64,000 nt of DNA, from contig NC_134027.1 in NCBI RefSeq assembly GCF_964204645.1, positions 27,082,485 through 27,146,484 on the forward strand, read 5' to 3'. The first letter of the stretch is position 1. Every line of letters starts with the position of its first letter. Source of the stretch: Tubulanus polymorphus (taxonomy: Eukaryota; Nemertea; Palaeonemertea; Tubulaniformes; Tubulanidae). The notes under the pieces are model-generated. The model did not search any database and was not told the origin of the DNA. It saw only the letters and a program-made list of their open reading frames with translations. Of the stretch, positions 22,348 through 31,756 are shown piece after piece. The position numbers were made by a program, and so were the translations under genes.

Positions 22348-22469
22348 ATGGATTCGATTTTATTTGGAAAAAAAATATCAACTAAGACAACAGTGGCAAG
22401 TTAGAAAAAAAAATTAAAAAAATTTGGCCAAATCAAGAAGGCCGTAGTTATAAGGAATAAATACGGGCA
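22348..22469 (+). pseudogene. RRM N-half exon B6, diverged, with stop codon
   Basis: 122 nt (still 2 mod 3) between ttccacag and gtaaattt. Begins MDSILFGKKIS; an in-frame TAG occurs before the alpha1 end, and then KLKKFGQIKKAVVIRNKYG follows in frame. Old, decayed member whose flanking intron signals are still recognisable. Confidence 0.5.
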
Positions 22470-22840
22470 GTAAATTTATGACTTTTTACTGAAATTACTG
22501 TACATGAATAAAGGCATCGCCAGGAATGTTTAAAGGGGTTTCAGATTGTAAGCATTTGTGCTACATATAACAGTAGTTTATCAGGGGTTTACTAAAACGC
22601 ATAAATCCAGTGGAGTAAAATGGGTCCATCAAATCTTTCCTTTGAACCCTGCGTCCAAAACAGCAATTTTACAAGACAATGGCAAAAGGAAATTTCCTGG
22701 GCCCGGTTTTATAGACTGCCGGGTATAGTGATATACTTAAAACACTACCCATAATTGGTTATAATAAACAACTAGCCATTTACAACTCCTAAACTGCAGT
22801 AACTCCTACAACTCCTGAGCAATGTATATTTTCATTGTAG

Positions 22841-22949
22841 ATCACAAAGATATTGTTTTGTGACGGTATCAGCCGCTGTGGGGATTAGCATTATAGATGC
22901 AAATCCCCACAGGATAAATGGCACTGATGTGTCATTTAAATTATCGAAG
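22841..22949 (+). CDS. RRM C-half exon B-C1 (intact)
   Basis: 109 nt, acceptor cattgtag, donor gtaagtca. Encodes SQRYCFVTVS (RNP1), AAVGISIIDANPHRING and TDVSFKLSK. Near-twin of the minus-strand exon 15489-15597. Upstream element CTGCAGTAACTCC present. Confidence 0.65.
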
Positions 22950-23006
22950 GTAAGTCATCATGATTATTTGATAATTCTATCCAAGTCCTCATCATTATTA
23001 TTGTAG

Positions 23007-23116
23007 ATCACAGAGATATGGATTTATTCTATGTTCAGCGGTAACAGTTGAACAAATAATCTGCGAATCCCCATCACATTGATTGGGAAAATATAGTTTT
23101 TAAATTGTCTAAAGAG
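23007..23116 (+). pseudogene. RRM C-half exon B-C2, frameshifted
   Basis: 110 nt instead of 109. Begins SQRYGFILCSAVTVEQII, then one extra base throws the frame to a stop; in the shifted frame ANPHHIDWENIVFKLSKE follows. Splice sites attgtag and gtaagct are kept. Confidence 0.6.
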
Positions 23117-23324
23117 GTAAGCTATCATGAAATTTTATTCTTCAGTAATACCATCCAATCAGATGTATGGGATTCATTTGAAACATGTCTGGAATTTAAT
23201 ATCAATAAATACTCACTATGCCTAATACGTCAGACAATTAAAGGGATGCTGTACATTAATAAGAGACATTCCCTAAACTGCAGTAATTCATCCCGAGTTC
23301 TAAATGTATGTATTATTATTGTAG

Positions 23325-23436
23325 ATCAATGAAATACGGATTCATTGTCTGTGATACAGACACGGCAGAAAAAATTATCACTGCAAATCCCCATCAAATT
23401 GACGGGGATATCATCTATTTTAAATTGTCTAAAGAG
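23325..23436 (+). CDS. RRM C-half exon B-C3 (intact)
   Basis: 112 nt, encodes SMKYGFIVCDTD (RNP1 KYGFIV), TAEKIITANPHQIDGD (alpha2) and IIYFKLSKE (beta4), entering in phase 2 and leaving in phase 0 at GAG/gtaagct. Confidence 0.7.
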
Positions 23437-23585
23437 GTAAGCTATCATGTAGTTTTATTCTTCAGTAATACCATCCAAGGTATGTTCCATATTGAATACC
23501 GGTATTGTTCAAGTAATTACTTTCTAATTGGTATGGGGCCCAAAAGCAAGATATAGAAAAACAAATAATATCTGTTCCTTCTTCA

Positions 23586-23640
23586 TCAGCAAACGTGGTA
23601 GAAACCATAATTAGCGAAAACCAACATCATATAGATAGGT
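23586..23640 (+). pseudogene. Remnant of an RRM C-half exon
   Basis: A short piece reads VVETIISENQHHIDR directly before gtaagctatcata, the donor context of the C-half exons. The RNP1 part is missing. Confidence 0.4.
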
Positions 23641-23968
23641 AAGCTATCATAATATATTTAATGTTCATAATAAAGGAATATAGACGTTGGCAGAAGTTTT
23701 AAACTTGTGTCAGTTAAGTTTTGGCATTTACTGCATCAAAACTTGTTTAGCTGAAATATACCACTCATAGTTAATGAATGATTTTATATTCAACCTGTTT
23801 ATCAAGATTATAAATCTCGATTATATCAGCCTGCCTTCTGTGCACCAAACTGGGAAGATTTGTCACGTGAGACTTGATTTATCGGGGGTTTAATGACTGA
23901 TTTTATATTCAACTTGATTATTAAAAGGATGCTGTGTTTTATTTATAATTTTCTCCTTTCTTCCATAG

Positions 23969-24094
23969 ATGGATTATTGCAAAATGAGATTTTCGGATAT
24001 AACATTAAAAACAAGGGTAAAAGATATTAAAGAAAAAATAAAATCATTTGGGGAAATAAAAAAAAATTGTTATCATAAAAGACAAAAACGGACG
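23969..24094 (+). pseudogene. RRM N-half exon B7, diverged and frameshifted
   Basis: 126 nt between ttccatag and gttagtat. Begins MDYCKMRFSDITLKTRV, KDIKEKIKSFGEIKK, then an extra A in an A-run shifts the frame; the shifted frame continues IVIIKDKNGR, which is a good beta2 and loop. Without that base it would be 125 nt, the expected length class. Confidence 0.45.
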
Positions 24095-24554
24095 GTTAGT
24101 ATCGATGAATCATTTTTCTAAAGTTGTTTATAAGGTTGTAAAAATATAGGTGTTGGCAGGAACTTTTAAAAGGGGTTCAGATTGGTGTAGTAAGCACTTG
24201 TATCACACATGACGGCGTGGTGTGGTCAGGTCTGACTGTTCTTAAAACAGACGAATCCACGGGACTTGTGACGGAGAAAATTTGAAAAATTGAGGTTCTG
24301 AGATGCAATATGAAAGGTTACTAGTAGCTTCTAATACTAAAAATCAAAGTTTAGAAACTTAGAAATTAAGGCCAAGAATTTAATATACAAAATTTTCATC
24401 TTGTTCACCTTCCATGCATAGCAGAAATAGTCAACCTAATTCTACTTTCATCTCGATATCTTTTTCATCTTGATATCTTGTAGATATCTGGATAAGAACA
24501 AGTTTAGTGTAAACCATTCAAGGAATTGAATTTTCTCCTGAATTCTCTTACAGA

Positions 24555-24614
24555 TTCCACCAAGAAGAACACCCATGAAGCAGCGGCTACGAAGCGCGAC
24601 CCGCTTAAGGAATG
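24555..24614 (+). CDS. Candidate basic exon inside the RRM locus
   Basis: 60 nt bounded by ctcttacag and gtaagttt, reading IPPRRTPMKQRLRSATRLRN, twenty residues of which seven are Arg or Lys. Both ends are phase 0, compatible with the exits of C-half exons. It has richer GC than its surroundings. Could add a nuclear-localising basic tail after an RRM; no copy was found elsewhere in the window. Confidence 0.35.
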
Positions 24615-24699
24615 TAAGTTTAGAAATTTAGAAATTATGGCTGAGAATACATATTTTCTTGGGGAGTAGAAGGTGGTTTAATGAAGCTGGAGCAGAAAT

Positions 24700-25930
24700 A
24701 GTCAACCTAATTCTTCTTAGCAGGTTCTCTCAAAAACACACAAAACTTCTGACGATAATACGATAATCAACACTTGATCAAACGACAAAATATAACAAGA
24801 TATAAACGACAAAAACTTAAACTTTAAGTTCAATTTAATCTTTGCTTAGCACAAGTTTGCAGTAATCGGCTGGCCTATGCAAGATAGATGTTGATTGGTT
24901 CCAATATTAGGCAGTTTTTGATTTGTCTAGCCTCTTCTTAGTGGGTTCTCTCAAAAACACACAACTTCCGACAGACATACTAACTATACGTACAAGACTC
25001 ACTCTTGCGATAGAAAAAACTATTATTTAAAAAAAAAAGATTAACCTAAAAGTAAGTTCAATTTAATCTTTGCTTAGCACAAGTTTGCAGTAATCGGCTG
25101 GCTTATGCAAGATAGATGTTGATTGGTTCCTATATTAGGCAGTTTTTGATTTGTCTAGCCACTTCTTGGCGGGTTATCTCAAAAACACACAAATCTTCCG
25201 ATGAACATACCTACTAAACGCACTACTTACAGCTCTCGCGACGGAAAAAAACTATTTAAAAAAAAAAGATTTACTTAAAGTAATTTCAATTTAATCTTTG
25301 CTTAGCACAAGGCCGACTTCTAGAACATGAGAAGCCCATTAATCAATGGAGGTCTATATAAATTATAGGCCTATCCGGTCCCAACGAAATGTCAAGTTTG
25401 TTTCATCGTAACCAAACCAAGCGCCATATAGGAACATAAACAACCTGTATCGAGGTGCCGCCGAGCCAGAAGTTCACGGCTCATACTGAACTGAATCAAC
25501 TGAGTAAATCGATTTTAACGCTACCAAACTATAGATCTACAGTGCGTTCCATAAAAAATAAAAAAACAACCTCTCCAAAATCAACTAATTTATAAATTAT
25601 GGCTTTACAATGAAGTGAATTGGAATCCAATTACGTTGATAATCTTCAATAGTGTTTTTGTTAAAAATAAGAAATAATTGGGTCACCCATAAATGTTTCA
25701 GCGCACACGAATAAAATTTCTAGCTGAATTCTTAGCGGGTTCTCTCAAAAACACCTCGACCGTCGATTACTAGACTTAAATATACAGAAATACATATTTA
25801 ATTTTTCTATTATTAAAAAGATAAAAGACACTTAAAAGTAAGTTCAATTTAATCTTTGCTTCAAGGCAGACTAAAGCATGAGAAGCCTATTAATGGATAA
25901 AGGTCTATCCGTTCCCAACTGAACATACAA
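24700..25930 (+). repeat. Tandem/dispersed non-coding modules between the N and C blocks
   Basis: Three to four copies of AAGTTCAATTTAATCTTTGC, TTAGCACAAGTTTGCAGTAATC, GATGTTGATTGGTTCC and GGGTTCTCTCAAAAACAC at about 24713, 24940, 25170 and 25735, plus GAGAAGCCCATTAATCAATG at 25330 and 25890. No open coding potential is seen. They are homologous to 19860-20330. Confidence 0.65.
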
Positions 25931-26034
25931 CATTTTGGCTTTTTTCCTAACAGCCATTATCAGATATATGGGATTCATTTGAAATCAATAAATACCCATA
26001 TGCTGAGTTCTAAATGTGTGTATTATTATTGTAG

Positions 26035-26100
26035 ATCAAAGAAATACGGATTCGTAGTTGTGGCCCCAGGAACGGCACAAAAAATCATCATCGGAAAAGA
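26035..26100 (+). pseudogene. Truncated RRM C-half exon
   Basis: Starts after attgtag with SKKYGFVVVAPGTAQKIII, then breaks into unrelated sequence before the NPH part; no donor is present. Confidence 0.5.
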
Positions 26101-26271
26101 CTGCTCTCAATATACGTAGAGGTTGTGGTAGAAACAAAAGCATTCTAACACAAGCATCTCTCTTTTCATAGCCTCATCTCCTTCAGCTGAATGTATAAAT
26201 TAATCAAATATAAAAGGGAAAGCAGCAGAAACAGAAACAGCCCCTGTAGCAGAAACAGAAACAGCCCCTGT

Positions 26272-26272
<1 letters not shown>

Positions 26273-26355
<83 letters not shown>
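26273..26355 (+). repeat. (CAG)n trinucleotide repeat, about 27 copies
   Basis: Pure AGC/CAG run flanked by interrupted AGAAACAGAAACAGCCCCTG copies. The minus-strand poly-Leu frame across it has no support as a gene. A shorter CAG run follows at about 26560. Confidence 0.9.
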
Positions 26356-26718
26356 TGAACCTGGGCCAATATGCATACATCTCTATTTTCGTGGCCTCAT
26401 CTTCAGCTGAACGTATAAATCAATCAAATGCAATAGGGAAAGACCTACTCTCAATATTGAGGTTGATGGAAAAAAGTTAAGAATCCAAACAGAAACATCT
26501 TTTCATGGCCTCATCTCCTTCAGCAGAATGTTAAAATTATCATATGCAAAAAGGAAGGCAGCAGCAGCAGCAGCCGCCCTCATCAGGTGTATGGGGTTCA
26601 TTTGGAATCAATAAAACCTCAGTCAGGCAATTAAAGGGGTGCTGTATCATTATTAGAGGACATTCCCTAAACTGCAGTAATTCATCCTGAGTTCTAAATG
26701 TATGTATTATTATTGCAG

Positions 26719-26830
26719 ATCAATGAAATACGGATTCATTGTCTGTGATACAGACACGGCAGAAAAAGTAATCGCCGCAAATCCCCATCAGATTGATGGG
26801 GATATCATTTATTTTCAATTGTCGAAAGAG
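26719..26830 (+). CDS. RRM C-half exon B-C5 (intact)
   Basis: 112 nt, acceptor attgcag, donor gtaagct. Encodes SMKYGFIVCDTD, TAEKVIAANPHQIDGD and IIYFQLSKE. Confidence 0.68.
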
Positions 26831-27023
26831 GTAAGCTATCATATAGATTTAATATTCTTCTGTAATACCATCCAATCAGATGTATGGGATTCATTTGGGA
26901 TCAATAAATACTCACTATGCCTAATTGTCAGACAATTAAAGGGGTGCTGTATCATTATTAGAGGACATTACCTAAACTGCAGTAATTCATCCCGAGTTCT
27001 AAATGTATGTATTATTATCGTAG

Positions 27024-27143
27024 ATCAAAGAAATATGGATTTGTGGTTGTGTCCCCAGAAACGGCACAAAGAATGATAAATGGTAATATCCCCATCACAT
27101 TGATGGGGAAATTATTCATTTTGAATTGTCTAAAGTCAAAGAG
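27024..27143 (+). pseudogene. RRM C-half exon B-C6, frameshifted
   Basis: 120 nt. Begins SKKYGFVVVSPETAQRMI; two extra bases before CCCCATCACATTGATGGGG shift the frame, which then would read PHHIDGEIIHFELSKVKE in the ancestral phase. Splice sites kept. Confidence 0.6.
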
Positions 27144-27334
27144 GTAAGCTATCATGTAGTTTTATTCTTCTGTAATACCATCCAATCAGATCTATGGGAT
27201 TCATTTGGGATCAATAAATACTCACTATGCCTAATACGTCAGGCAATTAAAGGGGTGCAGTATCATTAATAAGAGACATTCCCTAAACTGCAGTAATTCA
27301 TCCAGAGATCTAAATGTATGTATTATTTTTGTAG

Positions 27335-27446
27335 ATCATTGAAATACGGATTTGTTGTTGTCGACGAAAAAACAGCAGAAATAATTATCGCTGCAAATCC
27401 CCATCACATTGATGGGGATATCATTTATTTTAAATTTTCTAATGAG
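27335..27446 (+). CDS. RRM C-half exon B-C7 (intact)
   Basis: 112 nt. Encodes SLKYGFVVVDEK, TAEIIIAANPHHIDGD and IIYFKFSNE. Differs from B-C3 and B-C5 chiefly in the RNP1 strand and the following loop (VVVDEK versus IVCDTD), the surface that would contact RNA. Confidence 0.68.
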
Positions 27447-27595
27447 GTAAGCTATCATGTAGATTGATTCTTCAGTAATACCATCCAATCAGATGTATGG
27501 GATTCAATTAAAGGGATGCTGTTTCATTAATAAGAGACATTCCCCAAACTGCAGTAATTCATCCTGAGATCTAAATGTATGTATTATTATTGTAG

Positions 27596-27738
27596 ATCAA
27601 TGAAATACGGATTTGCCATATGTGATGCAGACACTGCACAAAAAATTTTTATGTGATGCAGACACTGCACAAAAAATTTTTCAAGCAAATCCCCATCAAA
27701 TTGATGGGGAAAATGTCTATTTTGAATTATCTAAAGAG
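27596..27738 (+). pseudogene. RRM C-half exon B-C8 with 31-bp internal duplication
   Basis: 143 nt = 112 + 31. The segment TGTGATGCAGACACTGCACA followed by AAAAATTTTT is present twice in tandem, shifting the frame. In the second copy CDADTAQKIFQANPHQIDGE and NVYFELSKE are open. Confidence 0.65.
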
Positions 27739-28020
27739 GTAAGCTATCATGTAATTTTATTCTCTGGTAATACCATCCAAGGTGTATGTTTGTACAGTAG
27801 CCGTTCTTATGAGTCGGGGTACGTCAGAGGTAAGCTATCATGTAGATTGATTCTTCTGTAATACCATCCAATCAGATCTATGGGATTCATTTGGGATCAA
27901 TAAATACTCACTATGCCTAATACGTCAGGCAATTAAAGGGGTGCAGTATCATTAATAAGAGACATTCCCTAAACTGCAGTAATTCATCCTGAGTTCTAAA
28001 TGTATGTATTATTATTGTAG

Positions 28021-28132
28021 ATCAATGAAATATGGATTCATTGTATGTGCTGGAGACACGGCAGAAAAAATAATCGCCGCAAATCCCCATCAGATTGATG
28101 GGGATATCATTTATTTTCAATTGTCGAAAGAG
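28021..28132 (+). CDS. RRM C-half exon B-C9 (intact)
   Basis: 112 nt. Encodes SMKYGFIVCAGD, TAEKIIAANPHQIDGD and IIYFQLSKE. Virtually identical to 28648-28759, which lies 627 bp away in a two-exon higher-order repeat. Confidence 0.68.
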
Positions 28133-28326
28133 GTAAGCTTTCATATAGATTTAATATTCTTCTGTAATACCATCCAATCAGATCTATGGGATTCATTTGG
28201 GATCAATAAATACTCACTATGCCTAATACGTCAGACAATTAAAGGGGTGCAGTATCATTAATAAGAGACATTCCCTAAACTGCAGTAATTCATCCCGAGT
28301 TCTAAATGTATGTATTATTATTGTAG

Positions 28327-28438
28327 ATCATTGAAATACGGATTTGTTGTTGTCGACGAAAAAACAGCAGAAATAATTATCGCTGCAAATCCCCATCACA
28401 TTGATGGGGATATCATTTATTTTAAATTTTCTAATGAG
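28327..28438 (+). CDS. RRM C-half exon B-C10 (intact)
   Basis: 112 nt, same protein as 27335-27446 (SLKYGFVVVDEK type, ending FKFSNE). It is the alternating partner in the recent two-exon duplication. Confidence 0.68.
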
Positions 28439-28647
28439 GTAAGCTATCATGTAGATTGATTCTTCAGTAATACCACCCAATCAGATGTTTGGGATTCATT
28501 TGAAACATGTCTGGAATTTAATATCAATAAATACTCACTATGCCTAATACGTCAGACAATTAAAGGGGTGCTGTATCATTAATAAGAGACATTCCCTAAA
28601 CTGCAGTAATTCATCCCGAGTTCTAAATGTATGTATTATTATTGTAG

Positions 28648-28759
28648 ATCAATGAAATATGGATTCATTGTATGTGCTGGAGACACGGCAGAAAAAATAA
28701 TCGCCGCAAATCCCCATCAGATTGATGGGGATATCATTTATTTTCAATTGTCGAAAGAG
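28648..28759 (+). CDS. RRM C-half exon B-C11 (intact)
   Basis: 112 nt, same protein as 28021-28132 (SMKYGFIVCAGD type). Splice sites attgtag and gtaagct. Confidence 0.68.
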
Positions 28760-28955
28760 GTAAGCTATCATATAGATTTAATATTCTTCTGTAATACCAT
28801 CCAATCAGATCTATGGGATTCATTTGGGATCAATAAATACTCACTATGCCTAATACGTCAGGCAATTAAAGGGGTGCTGTATCATTAATAAGAGACATTC
28901 CCTAAACTGCAGTAATTCATCCTGAGTTCTAAATGTATGTGTATTGTTATTGTAG

Positions 28956-29064
28956 TTCATTAAAACATGGGTTAGTGATTGTATCCGCCGATGTGGCGGC
29001 AAAAATCATTGCCGCCAACCCGCATATTATTGACGGGAAGAATGTCCAGTTTAGATGGATGCAG
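28956..29064 (+). CDS. RRM C-half exon B-C12, diverged but intact
   Basis: 109 nt. Encodes SLKHGLVIVSAD, VAAKIIAANPHIIDGK and NVQFRWMQ, entering in phase 2 and leaving in phase 0. Codons are GC-richer than in the other copies (GCCGCC, GCGGCA), and no stop or indel is present despite clear divergence, suggesting long-standing constraint. It is the last plus-strand C-half exon. Confidence 0.65.
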
Positions 29065-29892
29065 GTAAGCTACCATGTAGTAATATTCTCTATCAGAGGT
29101 ATGCTTCATAAAGAATATATAACCATACAGTAGGGTACGGATAAGTCAGACACGTCCAACTCAGATATACACATATGTCGATGAATACACCAACCCAAAT
29201 CACAGAGATGGGAGGAATATTAAATCCCGCTATGCAAAACAGGGTTAAGGGTATAACAGCTATAGAGACATTCACAACTCCTAAACTGCAATAACTCATC
29301 CTCCTCCTAAATGTGTATCATGTAGATGGATTCACTGCTCTTCAAATGAATGAATAGTTGACAGCTATAACCCGAAATGCAGTGTCCATTTGATAGTAAT
29401 GGTGTTGGTTTGGAAGAGTGTCAAGATTGTAGCGATATCGGGAGTGGATCAGGAAAGTTATTTGAGGCAGAGCAATAAATGCGAACGCAAAGTATTCAAG
29501 AAGTACATCACTAGTTACTGCTGTCGTCAAAACCTTGATTCCGTAAACAGACAGATGCGATTACAAAGTGCAAATAAAATATTTTCTTACCTTCTTCATT
29601 TTCCAAGCAACCCCTGTTCCTCATTCTTTTGATTCTAGTTCATTCATTTTCTTTCGGAAGTTATCAATTGCTAAAATAAGACATGAAGTTGATCGTTTTT
29701 GTTCTCCCTCAAGGATTAAGAATTTAAGATTTAGTTGTTATCATTTACCTTGTACATGCTCCAAACTGCAAAAATGCCGATTGAGATTTCTACAGTTGAC
29801 CTAATTTCTGTGTCCTGTAAGAGAAATTCAGGAATTTGTGAGAAAATCGCGTACTTACTAGGATGCACAAACTCTGATAATAAATAGCTTAC
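29065..29892. other. Turning point between plus and minus C-half exons
   Basis: Remnants of C-half flanks (CTCCTAAACTGCAATAACTC at about 29279, ATCATGTAGATGGATTCACT at 29327) are seen but no intact exon. No other gene is recognised. After this stretch the C-half copies continue on the opposite strand. Confidence 0.4.
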
Positions 29893-30004
29893 CTCCTTTT
29901 GAAAGTTCAAATATTATATTTCCCCATCAATTTGATGGGGATTATCAGCAATTATATTGTGAGCTGTGTCTTTTGAACATACAATGAATCCACATTTCAA
30001 TGAT
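29893..30004 (-). pseudogene. RRM C-half exon M-C4 with stop
   Basis: 112 nt with good splice sites. Reads SLKCGFIVCSKDTAHNII then ADNPHQIDGEI and a TAA; compensating single-base insertions distort the beta4 part. Confidence 0.55.
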
Positions 30005-30210
30005 CTACAATAATAATACATTCACATGTTTAGAACTCAGGATGAATTACTGCAGTTTAGGGAATGTCTTTTATTAATGATACAGCACCCCTTTAATTGT
30101 CTGACGTATAGTGAGTATTTATTGATATTAAATTCCAGACATGTTTCAAATGAATCCCATACATCTGATTGGATGGTATTACTGAAGAATAAAACTACAT
30201 GATAGCTTAC

Positions 30211-30322
30211 CTTGTGAGCCAGTTCAAAAACTACATTATACCCATCAATGTGATGGGGATTTGCTTCTATAATTGCTTCAGCCGTTTCTGGTACCACAAC
30301 AACGAATCCGTAGTGTTGAGAT
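30211..30322 (-). CDS. RRM C-half exon M-C1 (intact)
   Basis: 112 nt. Encodes SQHYGFVVVVPE, TAEAIIEANPHHIDGY and NVVFELAHK. Distinct protein variant from the plus-strand copies, with open frame and intact sites. Confidence 0.65.
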
Positions 30323-30516
30323 CTACAATAATAATTCATACATTTAGAACTCAGTATGAATTACTGCAGTTTAGGGAATGTCTCTTATTAATGATACAGC
30401 ACCCCTTTAATTGCCTGACGTATTAGGCATAGTGAGTATTTATTGATCCCAAATGAATCCCATACATCTGATTGGATGGTATTACAGAAGAATATTAAAT
30501 CTACATGATAGCTTAC

Positions 30517-30628
30517 CTCTTTCGACAATTGAAAATAAATGATATCCCCATCAATCTGATGGGGATTTGCGGCGATTATTTTTTCTGCCGTGTCTGTATC
30601 ACAGACAATGAATCCGTATTTCATTGAT
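30517..30628 (-). CDS. RRM C-half exon M-C2 (intact)
   Basis: 112 nt. Encodes SMKYGFIVCDTD, TAEKIIAANPHQIDGD and IIYFQLSKE; nearly identical to plus-strand 26719-26830, so the two strands exchanged sequence recently. Confidence 0.65.
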
Positions 30629-30819
30629 CTACAATAATAATACATACATTTAGAACTCAGGATGAATTACTGCAGTTTAGGGAATGTCTCTTATTAATGA
30701 TACAGCACCCCTTTAATTGCCTGACGTATTAGGCATAGTGAGTATTTATTGATCCCAAATGAATCCCATAGATCTGATTGGATGGTATTACAGAAGAATA
30801 AATCTACATGATAGCTTAC

Positions 30820-30931
30820 CTCATTAGATAATTTAAAACGTTCATTTTCCCCATCAATCTGGTGGGGATTACCATTGATGATGTTTTGTGTCGTGTCTGG
30901 CGAACAGACAATGAATCAATGTTTCTTTGAT
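30820..30931 (-). pseudogene. RRM C-half exon M-C3 with stop in RNP1
   Basis: 112 nt, good splice sites. RNP1 reads SKKH-stop-FIVC: the glycine codon GGA has become TGA. The remainder, SPDTTQNIINGNPHQIDGEN, is open. Confidence 0.6.
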
Positions 30932-31419
30932 CTACAATAATAATAATACATACATTTAGAAATCAGGATGAGGACGATTAACTGCATCCTTAAGGGATTT
31001 TCTCGAAACTTGGTAAAATGAAGTCAACATTACAATATACACACATTTAGAACTCAGTCATGTGGAACACTCGGCTCTTATACAACATCTTATATCCTTA
31101 ACCCCTTTAAAATTCCTGATGATGCCTATATTCTTGTATAATGATCGAACACTGAACCCTCATTCAGGGTCTGATCTAAGCACTTCTCCGATTGCCCGGG
31201 ATAAGTATATTCTCATCAGGGCAAGTAGGTTATCATTACCCGGGCTAGTGCAATTTCACAAAGCTTTTTTTCCCCACTTGATACAACGGATGATAGTGCC
31301 ACCAATCGGACTGCCTGTGTAAGGCAAGCAGCTTTTGGAGGGGGCAAGCAAAATTCCTGATAATATTGATAATTTTGAGCATTAAACACATTTGATATAA
31401 AAAAAGATTATAAACTTAC

Positions 31420-31534
31420 TGCCCCTTTTTGTTCGTGATTATATAGGCCTTTTTTTATCTTCTTCCATATTATTTTTTATCGTTCTGCCAGTGGTTTTGA
31501 CATCCAAACCACTGGCGAATAACTTGCAAAACAC
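31420..31534 (-). pseudogene. RRM N-half-like exon, right minus cluster, degraded
   Basis: 115 nt between tttcacag and gtaagttt. Begins VFCKLFASGLDVKTTGRTI and ends in the familiar AACAAAAAGGGGCA, but an in-frame stop interrupts the beta2 part. The intron signals match those of the other N-half exons. Confidence 0.45.
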
Positions 31535-31756
31535 CTGTGAAATAAAGAGAATTATAAAACACAGCATCCGTTTGATAAACAGGTTGAATATAAAATCATT
31601 CATTAACTATGAGATTGATACATTAATCAGCTAAACAACTCAACTGTCATGTGAAACACTCAGTGCTTACGATCTGAACTTCCCTTTATAATTCCTACCA
31701 ACTTTATTATGAACATTAAATAGATTTGATATTTAAAAAAAAGATTATAAATTTCC

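Noticed and set aside
26166-26369. Poly-leucine protein on the minus strand
   Set aside because: It is the shadow of the CAG repeat, with no splice or start context.
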